Source of the DNA: Bacteroidota bacterium
Lineage (GTDB): Bacteria > Bacteroidota > Bacteroidia > UBA8524
Direction: 5' to 3'
Length of the DNA stretch: 60,048 bases
NCBI GenBank assembly: GCA_006226545.1
Contig: SBGR01000067.1
Location: 1-60,048 of the forward strand
Under the pieces are notes generated by a model. The model saw nothing but the letters and a program-made list of their open reading frames with translations, did no database searches and was not told the origin of the DNA. The translations under genes were made by a program, and so were the position numbers. Below are positions 7,878 through 17,574 of the stretch, piece after piece (positions within the stretch are counted from its first letter, which is position 1; each line of letters starts with the position of its first letter).

Positions 7878-9551
7878 TTAAAAGAGTTGCCTTGGCTGAG
7901 CGATGTTCATGCGGAAGCCGAGACGGAAGATGTGGTTCTTCTGAATGCTTTCCAATTCTTTGATGCGTGCCTCCCGGAAAAGCCAAGCCGCTTCAATCCA
8001 TACATTGTGGAATACCATCCACGAGGCTTGCAACTCAACAATATTGGTTTTCTGCAAAATGCCTTGAGCGATGTTATTGCCGTATTCTTGCTCGCGGTCG
8101 AGGTAGGTCTTGGTTAAGATATTCCCGCCCCAATTGCTGGTATCGTTGTCGAGGCCTTTCTCGTTGTGAATCCAGATGAGGTGCAGGTGAAGTTTCTTCA
8201 AGGTGCGGTAGCGCAAAATGGCGATATGCTCGCGGAAGTTTGCGCCAAGCGGATGGCCCAATGGTGTATTGAAATGCGTATAGTTCTGCGAGGTCTTAAA
8301 ATGGGTGAAGGTATAAGGCCTAACCACGTTGAACTCGTATTGGGCATCAAGGTTAGGAATGAAGAAGGCATCCACGTATTTCAAGCCAAGCTGAGCCGCG
8401 TATTTGTTTCCCCACCAACCTTTGTTATCGGTGTATTCGCCAAACTTTAATTCATCTAAAGTAAGCTGGCCATACAAGGAGAATCGCTTCAAGAAATTCC
8501 ATTTGAAATTGGTTCCAATCATGGCATTGTCTGAACTGTTCAATCCGTGTTCTACAGAACGGTAGAATATGATGGGATTTAAGTAATTGAGTTCAAATCC
8601 ACGGTTTACACCATTGCTGTCGGTGCGGTCAAATACGATGGTCTCAAACAAACCCACTTGCAGGTTTTTAAAGAGGTTCATCGATAAATGGTGCATAGCG
8701 ATGTACTTCTTTTTGGTGAAGGTGAAATCGCTTCCTCTGTCGCTCACCATCTCAGCAAACAGGTTTTGGTAGTTTAACTTCCAAACCTTTGTATTTACTT
8801 TCAAGAAAAGGTATTCTTTCCCAAAATCGCTCAAAATCATGCTACGGTAGCCGTCGCCAATAAAGTTACGGTCGTGGCCAAACTGCATGTGTATGTTTTT
8901 GATTGGTGTAAACGTGATATATCCACGGGCTTGCAAGAAGTCGTAGCCATTCCCTTTAAAGCCTTTAGTCAAACCAGCGGATGGAAATACCCCTTTCGCT
9001 AAAGAAGTTTGGTCTCTTAAATAGGACGCAGCCCGAGTCTGATTCTCGGTGAACATGGTATAGAAGCCCAATTTCTTGCTGATGCTTCCTCTCACTTCCA
9101 CACCGCGGGTATTGGTATACAGGTCTTCGCTTTGTCCCCAATCTCTGCCGGCTTGCAAGTTTAGAATGGGGTTGACAAACACCTCAAAATCTTCACTTTT
9201 ATGCGAGAGTATGGCCAACTGACTTGGGTAAATAAATCCAAACAGCGGCTTACGTTTGCCTAGTTCAGACCCGCTCCAATCGGCATTGTCCAATAAGAGG
9301 TAATCCAAGAGTCGGTAGTCGCCTACGCCCAAACGGTTTCCACTTACCGGGTATTTCACCGCGAACTTGGCAAGCTGCTCTCTAGAAATAGGTTGAATCG
9401 AACTGTGGAAATAAGGTGAAAGTTGTCCCGACTTAATCTCTAACCGCTGAACGAGGTTATAATACCATGCATCCGTTGGAGCCATCGCACTTTGTGCCTG
9501 TAATCCAAAATAGCTGCAAAGGGCAAACAGGGTAAGAAGGAGCCGATTCAT
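7878..9551 (-). CDS. Wzi/RemB-like outer-membrane beta-barrel
   Basis: A 557-residue exported protein with a signal peptide (MNRLLLTLFALCSYFGLQAQ), followed by many alternating amphipathic strands as in an outer-membrane barrel. It contains GHDRNFIGDGYRSMILSD, a hallmark of the capsule-assembly Wzi family in Bacteroidota, which includes the gliding-motility protein RemB. Wzi helps anchor capsule on the cell surface; RemB is a mobile surface protein in gliding Flavobacterium. Either role is possible. It lies just behind the pyrC start. A near-match promoter (TTTCTTCG, 4 bases before ATG) is seen at 9556-9563. Confidence 0.75.
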   Translation of the reverse strand: MNRLLLTLFALCSYFGLQAQSAMAPTDAWYYNLVQRLEIKSGQLSPYFHSSIQPISREQLAKFAVKYPVSGNRLGVGDYRLLDYLLLDNADWSGSELGKRKPLFGFIYPSQLAILSHKSEDFEVFVNPILNLQAGRDWGQSEDLYTNTRGVEVRGSISKKLGFYTMFTENQTRAASYLRDQTSLAKGVFPSAGLTKGFKGNGYDFLQARGYITFTPIKNIHMQFGHDRNFIGDGYRSMILSDFGKEYLFLKVNTKVWKLNYQNLFAEMVSDRGSDFTFTKKKYIAMHHLSMNLFKNLQVGLFETIVFDRTDSNGVNRGFELNYLNPIIFYRSVEHGLNSSDNAMIGTNFKWNFLKRFSLYGQLTLDELKFGEYTDNKGWWGNKYAAQLGLKYVDAFFIPNLDAQYEFNVVRPYTFTHFKTSQNYTHFNTPLGHPLGANFREHIAILRYRTLKKLHLHLIWIHNEKGLDNDTSNWGGNILTKTYLDREQEYGNNIAQGILQKTNIVELQASWMVFHNVWIEAAWLFREARIKELESIQKNHIFRLGFRMNIAQPRQLF

Positions 9552-9672
9552 GGCACGAAGAAAACGAAATTCCGAGACAAACAGTTCAAGTCTTTGTGGC
9601 TAAGATTTTAGGCAACGACAAAATCCCAAGCCTATATTCTCCGTTCTGCTACCATACTGTCTGTGCTTTTCT

Positions 9673-9680
9673 TATTTTTG
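9673..9680 (+). promoter_or_regulatory. -7 element of the BatA gene, 5 bases before ATG
   Basis: TATTTTTG, an exact TAnnTTTG match, ending 5 bases before the ATG at 9686. It argues against the upstream in-frame start at 9596. Confidence 0.55.
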
Positions 9681-9685
9681 AGCGA

Positions 9686-11719
9686 ATGAAATTTCTGTAT
9701 CCTGAATTTCTCTGGGCCCTCGGTGTTTTAGCGATTCCGATTTTACTGCATCTCTTTAATTTCCGTCGATTCAAGAAGGTCATTTTTCCTAACCTCCGTT
9801 TTTTACAGGAGGTTCAAGTACAGAATAAAAGCAAACAACAGCTGAGAAAGTGGCTGGTCTTAGTGGCCCGCTGCCTCATGCTCATCTTTTTGGTATTGGC
9901 CTTTGCTCGTCCTTATTTCCCGGGTCCACAAGCAGAACAAACTTTTGCAGGCAACTTGGTGAGCATCTACCTCGATAACTCTTTTTCCATGAATGCCCAA
10001 TCCGATCAGGGTGAATTATTGGAGCAAGCAAAGGAGCGCGCGCGCGACCTAGCCAAGGCCTATGCTGCCAACGATCGTTTTCAACTGTTGACCAACGATT
10101 TTGAAGGCCGTCACCAACGTTTTGAAAGCAAAGAGCGATTCCTGCAGTGGGTAGACGAGGTGCAGCTTAGTCCGAAGTCGAGGAAAATGAGCGATGTTTT
10201 CGCTCGCCAAAAAGACGGATTGGAATCGGAAACCAGCGATTTTAGAAAAGTGGCGGTACAAATCTCCGATTTCCAAAAGTCGCAAGCCAACGCATCCGAG
10301 CTGCCCGGCGACTCCACTATCAACCTCTATCTCCTTCCTTTAACGGCCAATAGCCGAGACAATATCAGCATCGATAGTGCGTGGATTTCAACGCCGTACG
10401 TTCGTGCCGGCGAAGCACTTAACATGCGGGTCAAACTCAGCAACAGAGGCGAAACGGATATCAGCGATCTTAACTTGGTACTTAAAATCGCCTCCGAACA
10501 AAAGGGACTGCAAAACCTCAACTTGGAAGCAGGCAAAGAAGCGGAGGTGGAAGTCAATTTCACCTTGGATGCGCCGGGATGGTATAGTGGGCAACTTGAG
10601 ATACAAGATTACCCGGTGGTATTCGACGATCAGCTTTTCTTCAGTCTGAAGGTTCAGGAGCAAGTAAAGGTTTTGGTGATCAATGGAGGAGCGTCTTCCA
10701 AATACATCAAAGGCGTATTTGCTACCGATGCTTATTTCTCGGTAGAAGAAGTAGATGCTCGCGGATTGGACTATGCACGTTTCGCGCAAGCAGATTTGAT
10801 TGTAGCCAATGGAATCGAAGAGTGGACTAGCGGACTTCAAACGGAACTGAACAAATACCTGGAACGTGGTGGTGATATCTACTTTATTCCCTCATCGCTC
10901 AAAGCAGATGCGGCTAACAATTTTTTGACTGAAGTAGGTGCAGGAGCCTTTGGTCCGCTGCAAACCCAAAGTCTGAAGGTGAAAAGCCTGCAAGCTGAAC
11001 ATCCACTGTTCCAAGACATACAAGAATCGGCTAGCCAAAACACGGCCATGCCGGTCATTAAAAAAAGCTATCCTTTGGGAGCGGCTTCGGCCTCGGCCAG
11101 CGATTTAATCTTATTGGAAAACGAACAAGCCTTATTGCGCCATACAGCCTATAAAAAAGGGAATCTCTACCTGTTGGGCACCGGACTGGAAGCGGAATGG
11201 GGCGATTTCGCATTGCATTATTTGTTTCCAAGTACACTATTACGTTTGGGTATTTTCAGTAAAGAAGTACCCGCGTTGTATTATGTATTGGGTGAATCGG
11301 CCTATGTGCCGGTAGATGCTGAACGAAGCAGCGATAAAGTGCTGTTTGAGCTGGAAGGCAATGGACTCAAAAGTGTACCTGAAATGTTGGTGCGCGACAA
11401 AAAGATGTTCATCGGGGTACAAGAGCTATTGAGTCAATCCGGGCTCTATCAACTAAAAGAAAAAGACAACGGTCGTTTGTTGGCTGAGTTGGCGTTTAAC
11501 TATGCTAGAACTGAGTCGGATATGGAATACAGCAGTTTGGAAGAACTGAGCGCCATCGCTGCGCCGGGAATGCACATTGCGGTATTTGATGCTTCGCTAG
11601 CCAGCGTAAGCGAACGGCTGATTCAACAAGACGGAAGTAAACAGCTGTGGAAACAAGCTCTGCTTTTAGCCTTGCTCTTTCTCACAATTGAAATACTTTT
11701 GCTAAGATTTCTAAAATAA
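9686..11719 (+). CDS. BatA-domain membrane protein
   Basis: A 677-residue protein. The N-terminus matches the BatA domain: FLYPEFLWALGVLAIPILLHLFNFRR, a first membrane helix, a short basic loop and a second helix (LVLVARCLMLIFLVLAFARP). A von Willebrand A-like region follows with a partial MIDAS motif (YLDNSFSM), then a beta-sandwich part and a class-I-glutamine-amidotransferase-like fold (VLVINGGASSKYIKGVF). A C-terminal helix LLLALLFLTIEILLLRFLK closes it. Such proteins are conserved in Bacteroidota and related to the Bat aerotolerance cluster; their precise job is unknown. It is followed after 5 bases by a dihydroorotase-like gene. Confidence 0.85.
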   Translation: MKFLYPEFLWALGVLAIPILLHLFNFRRFKKVIFPNLRFLQEVQVQNKSKQQLRKWLVLVARCLMLIFLVLAFARPYFPGPQAEQTFAGNLVSIYLDNSFSMNAQSDQGELLEQAKERARDLAKAYAANDRFQLLTNDFEGRHQRFESKERFLQWVDEVQLSPKSRKMSDVFARQKDGLESETSDFRKVAVQISDFQKSQANASELPGDSTINLYLLPLTANSRDNISIDSAWISTPYVRAGEALNMRVKLSNRGETDISDLNLVLKIASEQKGLQNLNLEAGKEAEVEVNFTLDAPGWYSGQLEIQDYPVVFDDQLFFSLKVQEQVKVLVINGGASSKYIKGVFATDAYFSVEEVDARGLDYARFAQADLIVANGIEEWTSGLQTELNKYLERGGDIYFIPSSLKADAANNFLTEVGAGAFGPLQTQSLKVKSLQAEHPLFQDIQESASQNTAMPVIKKSYPLGAASASASDLILLENEQALLRHTAYKKGNLYLLGTGLEAEWGDFALHYLFPSTLLRLGIFSKEVPALYYVLGESAYVPVDAERSSDKVLFELEGNGLKSVPEMLVRDKKMFIGVQELLSQSGLYQLKEKDNGRLLAELAFNYARTESDMEYSSLEELSAIAAPGMHIAVFDASLASVSERLIQQDGSKQLWKQALLLALLFLTIEILLLRFLK

Positions 11720-11724
11720 GACAC

Positions 11725-12993
11725 ATGCCAATTCTTCTTCGCCAAGCTCGCATCATCGACCCGAAATCAAAGTTCCACCAGAAAACATGCGATATACGCG
11801 TTGAGAATGGAGTGATTACCGCCATAGGTGATAAGTTAGATTCATCGGGTGGAGATCAAGAGATTCAAGCCGATGGACTATGCGTGTCTCCGGGCTGGCT
11901 CGATATGAGAGCGCGTTTTGGAGAGCCGGGATTTGAATACAAAGAAGACTTAAGAAGTGGAGCTCAGGTAGCCGCTTCGGGCGGATTTACTGCCGTGGCC
12001 CTCTTACCCGATACCGAACCGGTAGCACAGACCAAAGCCGATATTGAATTCATCGCTAATAAATCCAGAACCTTAGGAGTTGATGTTTTGCCTTATGGCG
12101 CTTTAACCCAAGATTTGGCTGGTGAGGAGATCACCGAAATGTTCGATATGCAGAACTCGGGAGCTGTGGCTTTTTCTAATGCAGGCAATAGTGTGAAAAG
12201 CGGCACCATGCAAAGAGCACTATTGTATGCTAAAGGCATTGATGGCCTCATTCAAGTTTTGGCTCAAGAAGGAAGCTTGGTGCGCGGCGGACAAATGCAC
12301 GAAGGTTATTATAGCACCTTACTCGGATTGAAAGGTATTCCGGCACATGCCGAAAGCATTGCCATTCACCGCGATATTGAGCTGCTTCGTTATACGGGTG
12401 GCAAACTGCATTTCAACCTGATAAGCACTGCTGAGGGTCTTGATTTGATACGCCAAGCGAAAAAAGACGGACTGGCTGTGAGCTGTGATGTAGCGGCCTA
12501 TCAGCTTTTGCTAGATGATAGCATCATGGAAGATTACAATACCTTGTACAAGGTGTTCCCGCCATTGCGCGATAAAAACCATGTGGAAGCCATGAAAGCA
12601 GCGGTATTGGATGGAACCATCGATGCCGTAGTGAGCAACCACCATCCGGAAGATCCGGAACACAAAGACGTAGAATTCGATTATGCCGCTTTTGGCATGT
12701 CGGCCATGCAGCAGACGTATAATATTTTGCTTCTAGCGATGGGAGACCAACTTAGCGATGAACGTTTGGTGGAATTGCTTTCGCTAAATCCACGTGCTTT
12801 GCTTAACCAAAACCTGGATAGCATAGCTGAAGGAGCTGAAGCGAATTTGACGATGTTTAGCCGCAGTATGAAGACACAATTCAGCAGCGGAATAAACAAA
12901 TCGAAAGCGCGCAATAACCCATTTTTAAATGCCGAGATGCCGGGCAAGTGTATTGGCATCATCACTAAAGGACAAGCACAGATTAACGCATGA
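11725..12993 (+). CDS. Catalytically inactive dihydroorotase-like protein
   Basis: A 422-residue amidohydrolase-fold protein with clear dihydroorotase ancestry (LLRQARIIDPKSKFHQK, CVSPGWLDMRARFGEPGFEYKED). The HxH metal site is replaced by Arg62 and Arg64; the lysine that is carboxylated in true enzymes is missing (GAVAFSNAG); and the catalytic TDHAPH is replaced by SNHHPED. It therefore cannot be a normal zinc dihydroorotase. It resembles the non-catalytic PyrC-prime chains that support aspartate transcarbamoylase in some bacteria. A structural or regulatory role is inferred. It sits in an operon with the BatA gene upstream and overlaps the next gene by 4 bases (ATGA). Confidence 0.88.
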   Translation: MPILLRQARIIDPKSKFHQKTCDIRVENGVITAIGDKLDSSGGDQEIQADGLCVSPGWLDMRARFGEPGFEYKEDLRSGAQVAASGGFTAVALLPDTEPVAQTKADIEFIANKSRTLGVDVLPYGALTQDLAGEEITEMFDMQNSGAVAFSNAGNSVKSGTMQRALLYAKGIDGLIQVLAQEGSLVRGGQMHEGYYSTLLGLKGIPAHAESIAIHRDIELLRYTGGKLHFNLISTAEGLDLIRQAKKDGLAVSCDVAAYQLLLDDSIMEDYNTLYKVFPPLRDKNHVEAMKAAVLDGTIDAVVSNHHPEDPEHKDVEFDYAAFGMSAMQQTYNILLLAMGDQLSDERLVELLSLNPRALLNQNLDSIAEGAEANLTMFSRSMKTQFSSGINKSKARNNPFLNAEMPGKCIGIITKGQAQINA

Positions 12994-13682
12994 ACAATAT
13001 TCTTCCGCCGGTAAAAGAGGCCTTGGTGGCCATGATCAAAGGATTTGCCGATGGGCATGACCAAATAAGCAAAGCGGATGCTGAGAGCTTCCAGAATGAG
13101 CTGATTCCCCTGTTTACACAGATTGGCGATTTCCCACGCAAGATGAATGATTTACACGTCATCATCCGCAATAAGCCGGTATTTGCGCCTTTGGAAGAAT
13201 ACCTATTCGACTTGCTCATGTTGAACTTCATAGGCTCTGATTCAACCAAGCTGGATCCGGATTACCTGGAGTCTGAAGAGTGGATGAAGATTGAAGACGA
13301 CACTGCAGACAGAGGATCAGAATTGCTGAATATCTTACTTTACATCACTGAGGCAGCCCAAGAAGAAAGAGCCATTGATTTGGCTGATTTCTTAGAGGAG
13401 TTTTTGCTGACAGACGATGAGCTTTACCAAGATGAGTACTTCATTTACGAAGAAGTAATTCGCCAAGCGGCCTTAGCCGATTCAAGCATCAACGAAATTG
13501 TGAAAGCGGGCAAGCAGGTGAAAGCCGATGAGCTACAGGAATTGTTTATTCCTATGATGACTTTCTTCAATGCCGTTGGCAACGAAGAATCGAAATACAA
13601 AGCGTTGCAAGAGGAAGCCTATAACCGTCAGGTGAACTTAGCCATCCTTTCTGCCTTGCAAGCCTACCAGTCGAGTTTTTAA
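12990..13682 (+). CDS. Conserved acidic helical protein, function unknown
   Basis: A 230-residue soluble protein without signal peptide or membrane segment. It is strongly acidic and predicted mostly helical (for example ESEEWMKIEDDTADRGSELL and LADFLEEFLLTDDELYQDEY). I do not recognise the family. It starts inside the stop codon of the dihydroorotase-like gene (ATGA overlap) and ends two bases before uvrC, so it is translationally coupled in the BatA-uvrC run. Context gives no firm function. Confidence 0.7.
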   Translation: MNNILPPVKEALVAMIKGFADGHDQISKADAESFQNELIPLFTQIGDFPRKMNDLHVIIRNKPVFAPLEEYLFDLLMLNFIGSDSTKLDPDYLESEEWMKIEDDTADRGSELLNILLYITEAAQEERAIDLADFLEEFLLTDDELYQDEYFIYEEVIRQAALADSSINEIVKAGKQVKADELQELFIPMMTFFNAVGNEESKYKALQEEAYNRQVNLAILSALQAYQSSF

Positions 13683-13684
13683 GT

Positions 13685-15484
13685 ATGGCGAAAGATGAAC
13701 TCAAATCGGTAATCAAACAATTACCCGATCTGCCGGGAGTATACAAGTACTACAATGCAGAGGATGAGATCATCTACATCGGTAAAGCCAAAAACCTTAA
13801 AAAACGCGTTTCCTCTTACTTCACTAAAAAACACGATAGCCGAAAAACGGCGCTGATGGTGAGTAAGATTCAGCGATTGGAGTTTACCATCGTTGAATCG
13901 GAAGTGGATGCACTTCTGCTGGAAAACAGCTTGATTAAGGAGTTTCAGCCTCGCTATAACATTAACCTCAAAGACGATAAAACCTATCCCTTTATTCGCT
14001 TAACCAAAGAGCGGTTTCCAAAGATTTTCCCAACCCGACAGCCGGTCAAAGATGGATCAGAATATTTTGGTCCCTATGCCTCCGGACGAATGATGCATAC
14101 CATCTTAGACATGATTCGGCAGCTTTATCCTTTGCGCAATTGCAACCTGAATTTGAGCGATGCCAACATCAAAGCCGGGAAGTTTAAAGTCTGTTTAGAA
14201 TACCATATTGGCAATTGCAAGGGACCCTGCGAAGGACTGCAGTCGGAAGCCGATTACATGGAATCGCTGGAGCAGGTGCGTCGAATTTTGAAAGGCAATA
14301 TTGGTGAAGCCGTGCAGCACCTCAAACACTTGATGCAGGCGGAGGCCGCTGAGCTTCGCTACGAACAAGCAGCCCTGTACAAACAGAAGCTTGATATGCT
14401 GGAAAACTACCAAAGCAAAAGCACGGTAGTGAGTCAAACCATTCACGATGTGGATGTATTTAGCATTGCAGCCGATGAACGTTATGCCTTTGTCAACTTC
14501 ATGAAGGTGGCCAACGGTATGATTATTCAAACGCAAACGGTAGAGTTGAAAAAGCAACTCGACGAAAGCAAAGAAGAGCTACTCGCTTATGCTATTGTAG
14601 AGATGCGAAATCGTTATAACAGTACCTCCACGGAAGTTATTGTTCCTTTTGATATAGACATCGATGGCCTGCGCTTTACCATTCCGAAGTTGGGCGACAA
14701 AAAGAAACTTCTAGAGCTGAGTACCAAAAACGCGCTGTTCTACAAAAAGGAGAAACTGGAACAATACGAACGCCTCAACCCGGATGTGAAGGTAGAGCGG
14801 GTGATGAACCAGATGATGCAAGACCTGCGTTTGACCGAGCCTCCTTACCATATCGAGTGTTTTGATAACTCCAACTTGCAAGGCACTAATGCGGTTTCGG
14901 CATGCGTGGTATTTAGGAATGGCAAAGCCTCCAAGAAAGATTACCGGCATTTTAACGTCAATACGGTTGAAGGTCCTAACGATTTCGCAACCATGAAGGA
15001 GGTTTTGCACCGCCGCTACGGACGTATGTTGCAAGAAGGGGAGAGCCTCCCTCAGTTGATTGTGTTAGACGGGGGTAAAGGACAGTTGAGTTCCGGGGTG
15101 GAAGCACTAAAAGAAATAGGCATTTACGGCAAAGTAGCCATCGTGGGCATCGCTAAACGATTGGAAGAAATCTATTATCCGGAAGATCCAATGCCGCTGT
15201 ATATCGATAAGAAATCGGAGTCGCTAAAGATCATTCAACAGATGCGCGACGAGGCCCACCGTTTTGGTATTACCCACCACCGTAACCGACGAAGTAAAAA
15301 TACCTTTAAAACGGAACTCACTGAAATCAAAGGCATTGGTGAGGAAAGCAGCCGTCAGCTTTTGGCGCATTTCAAGTCGATTAAAAAAATAAAATCCGCT
15401 TCCTTGGCTGAGCTGGAGTCTGTTTTAGGCAAGGCAAAGGCTAAAATTGTTCAGGCGTATTTTCAGCAGGCGGATCAAGCTTGA
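13685..15484 (+). CDS. uvrC: Excinuclease ABC subunit C
   Basis: A 599-residue nucleotide-excision-repair nuclease that makes the two incisions around a lesion after UvrAB loading. The GIY-YIG nuclease domain is at the N-terminus (LPGVYKYYNAEDEIIYIGKA), a cysteine-bearing stretch at CLEYHIGNCKGPC, a UVR domain near residues 200-240, and the RNase H-like second nuclease with ECFDNSNLQG and IVLDGGKGQLSSG. C-terminal helix-hairpin-helix repeats follow (LTEIKGIGEESSRQLL). Length is typical. Its last 44 bases overlap the 3' end of the convergent gene. Confidence 0.97.
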   Translation: MAKDELKSVIKQLPDLPGVYKYYNAEDEIIYIGKAKNLKKRVSSYFTKKHDSRKTALMVSKIQRLEFTIVESEVDALLLENSLIKEFQPRYNINLKDDKTYPFIRLTKERFPKIFPTRQPVKDGSEYFGPYASGRMMHTILDMIRQLYPLRNCNLNLSDANIKAGKFKVCLEYHIGNCKGPCEGLQSEADYMESLEQVRRILKGNIGEAVQHLKHLMQAEAAELRYEQAALYKQKLDMLENYQSKSTVVSQTIHDVDVFSIAADERYAFVNFMKVANGMIIQTQTVELKKQLDESKEELLAYAIVEMRNRYNSTSTEVIVPFDIDIDGLRFTIPKLGDKKKLLELSTKNALFYKKEKLEQYERLNPDVKVERVMNQMMQDLRLTEPPYHIECFDNSNLQGTNAVSACVVFRNGKASKKDYRHFNVNTVEGPNDFATMKEVLHRRYGRMLQEGESLPQLIVLDGGKGQLSSGVEALKEIGIYGKVAIVGIAKRLEEIYYPEDPMPLYIDKKSESLKIIQQMRDEAHRFGITHHRNRRSKNTFKTELTEIKGIGEESSRQLLAHFKSIKKIKSASLAELESVLGKAKAKIVQAYFQQADQA

Positions 15485-16874
15485 TGTATTCGTAATCGCA
15501 TCTAAAATTTACCGGCATACCTAAGTAATCATAGTCGAAATGGGCATGCAAAACAACTTGTTCGCCTTTGTCTTTCTTACGACGAAGGTTATCGTCGTTC
15601 AACCCGAAGAACTTGGCTTGATGCATTTCTTTAGGCAGTCCTTCCAACTCGGGAATAGGGCAATAAACCCGGCAGTTCAAATCAAGAATTCGGTCAATAT
15701 GTACTTCTTGTTTCGGACCTAGGTAATGCAAGGCAAAGACGAAAATCATACATAAGCCCGCGCCATGCATAATGCTTAGAATGAGCTTAGGCCAGGCTCT
15801 ACCGTGTCCGATAAGCAAAGGAAGAAGCTGGGTGCTGAATCCGTAAATTAGTCCGCCATAAAAACAATACTTCGCTAGCCAAGGTGCAAAGAGTCCGTTT
15901 TTAGCCGCAATCAGCGAAAATGGAATCAGCGCTAAAAATACAGAAAGGTCTAAGGCATTGCTGGTACTTTCCATGCTGCCTTTTTGCATGAAGCGAAAGA
16001 CGATGGGGAAACGATCGGTTTTTTCGTTTCTATTGCTTTCATCGTCGAAATGTTCGCTCAGCTTATAATTGGTTTTTCTGTTTAAGGGATCAAGTTGGAG
16101 CAAGAGGCAAAGTTCTTGGAACATGGCCGGAAAGCGAGTCTTCATTTCTGCAGCCATCTCAAAGAAGTGCACCACCGTTTCGGCCATAAAGGTCCTTTCA
16201 TCGCTTATGGCATCTTTACCCCAAAAGTCTTGGTCTTCTTTGCTTAGGTGCAGGTAGTCGGTATAGAGATCAGACAATACCTTTTCGATATAATTATCGA
16301 ATAGACGGTCTTTGGTTTCATCTTCAAAGGCCATCTCCAGTAAAATCAAAGTCATCGCTTTCAAACCGGGATGGTAGCCATCGTGATCATTGGCTTCACC
16401 ACCGAGTAGGGCCCTCATGCTGATTTTCAATTCGCGGTGGGAAGGGAGAAAGATATAATCGCCAAAACCTCTGCTTTTACTGTAGGCATGTTCCTTTACC
16501 AGAAAGATTTTTTTAAGGTATGGAAAGCGAAAGGAATCCAGTCCGAAGGTTAGCTGTGCCGCCGCAGCTGAAAGTGGGTAGATCAAGCGAGGGTCTTCGC
16601 CCAGTTCATCGCTCACAATTACTTTCCACTGCTTTTGTATGGCATGCATACGCCAGCGAAAGCGGGCTTGCATGTTTTCATCCAGGTCTTTATAGAAATT
16701 CGAGTAGCCGGCCAAAAACTCGGTCATGGCCTTGTCTTTCTCGCTGTTTAAAAAGCGATGTTCTTTTTTTCGGTCGAGTCTGCGGCGAAAACTGGTTTCG
16801 ATATAAGGCAGAAAGAAGCCCAGAACGCCAAGGGAAATCAGAAAGATGAGTCGGTGCGTTTCGATTTCGGTCAT
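15441..16874 (-). CDS. Membrane protein with a degenerate M90 (MtfA-like) peptidase domain
   Basis: A 477-residue protein: one N-terminal membrane helix (LIFLISLGVLGFFLPYI), a cytosolic region of ~250 residues, then about three more helices (SVFLALIPFSLIAA, YCFYGGLIYGFSTQLLPLLI, LSIMHGAGLCMIFVFALHYL) and a soluble tail. The soluble part matches MtfA-type zinc peptidases in order, including MAETVVHFFEMAAEMKTRFP and a QLDPLNR end, but the zinc-binding HExxH is replaced by LEMAF at residues 179-183. It is therefore a predicted pseudopeptidase. The assignment rests on my alignment by eye. It overlaps uvrC tail-to-tail by 44 bases. Confidence 0.68.
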   Translation of the reverse strand: MTEIETHRLIFLISLGVLGFFLPYIETSFRRRLDRKKEHRFLNSEKDKAMTEFLAGYSNFYKDLDENMQARFRWRMHAIQKQWKVIVSDELGEDPRLIYPLSAAAAQLTFGLDSFRFPYLKKIFLVKEHAYSKSRGFGDYIFLPSHRELKISMRALLGGEANDHDGYHPGLKAMTLILLEMAFEDETKDRLFDNYIEKVLSDLYTDYLHLSKEDQDFWGKDAISDERTFMAETVVHFFEMAAEMKTRFPAMFQELCLLLQLDPLNRKTNYKLSEHFDDESNRNEKTDRFPIVFRFMQKGSMESTSNALDLSVFLALIPFSLIAAKNGLFAPWLAKYCFYGGLIYGFSTQLLPLLIGHGRAWPKLILSIMHGAGLCMIFVFALHYLGPKQEVHIDRILDLNCRVYCPIPELEGLPKEMHQAKFFGLNDDNLRRKKDKGEQVVLHAHFDYDYLGMPVNFRCDYEYIKLDPPAENTPEQF

Positions 16875-16962
16875 AGGTCTGGCAAAATAGCGATTCGCCT
16901 AAAAATCTGGAATTAATTCTTCGCTTGCTTAAACTTGCAGCTTAACACCAATTTATCTTTAC

Positions 16963-17574
16963 ATGTCGGATTTAATGCAGTATTGCACACTCAAGTCGGG
17001 GGCCCAAGCCGAACTCAAAGAAAAAGGTTCTAAGTTCCTGGCTTTTGTGTTTCCTGTGGTGGACGAATCTGATATTAAAACAAAGCTTCTCGATTTAAAG
17101 ACGCAGTATCCGGATGCGACTCATCATTGTTATGCATGGCTATTGGGCGCCAATAGGGAGCGGGAGCGAGCTAACGACGATGGTGAACCCAATAATTCGG
17201 CAGGCAGGCCCATTCTGAGGCAATTGTACGGCGCTAACCTAACCAATGTTTTAGCCGTGGTGGTGCGCTATTACGGCGGAACAAAATTGGGTGTTCCGGG
17301 ATTAATTCAGGCCTATGGCGGGGCAACTAAAATGGCCTTGGAGCTGTCTGAAACAGTAGAACTCGATTTACGTAAAACGTATACGATAGAATACGAATTC
17401 CAGGATGAAGGATTGGCTTTTCGTTTGGTGAGGCAACTTCAAACCGAGCCGGATCGTTTAGAACGTGGGAATGCAGGTATATTGTATTTTCGTATTCCGG
17501 CCGACAAAGAATCGGAACTGGAAAATTGGAAGGAAACCTATTATCAGCTGAAGATAGAATTATGGGAAGAGTAA
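16963..17574 (+). CDS. YigZ/IMPACT family protein (UPF0029)
   Basis: A 203-residue cytoplasmic protein of the YigZ family. It shows the family signature in the N-terminal domain: KEKGSKFLAFVFPV, ATHHCYAWLLG, DDGEPNNSAGRPILRQL and VVVRYYGGTKLGVPGLIQAY. A C-terminal ferredoxin-like domain follows. Related eukaryotic IMPACT proteins inhibit the kinase GCN2; bacterial function is not established. The start follows TATCTTTAC, close to the local promoter pattern. The 3' end overlaps the next gene by 13 bases. Confidence 0.9.
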   Translation: MSDLMQYCTLKSGAQAELKEKGSKFLAFVFPVVDESDIKTKLLDLKTQYPDATHHCYAWLLGANRERERANDDGEPNNSAGRPILRQLYGANLTNVLAVVVRYYGGTKLGVPGLIQAYGGATKMALELSETVELDLRKTYTIEYEFQDEGLAFRLVRQLQTEPDRLERGNAGILYFRIPADKESELENWKETYYQLKIELWEE

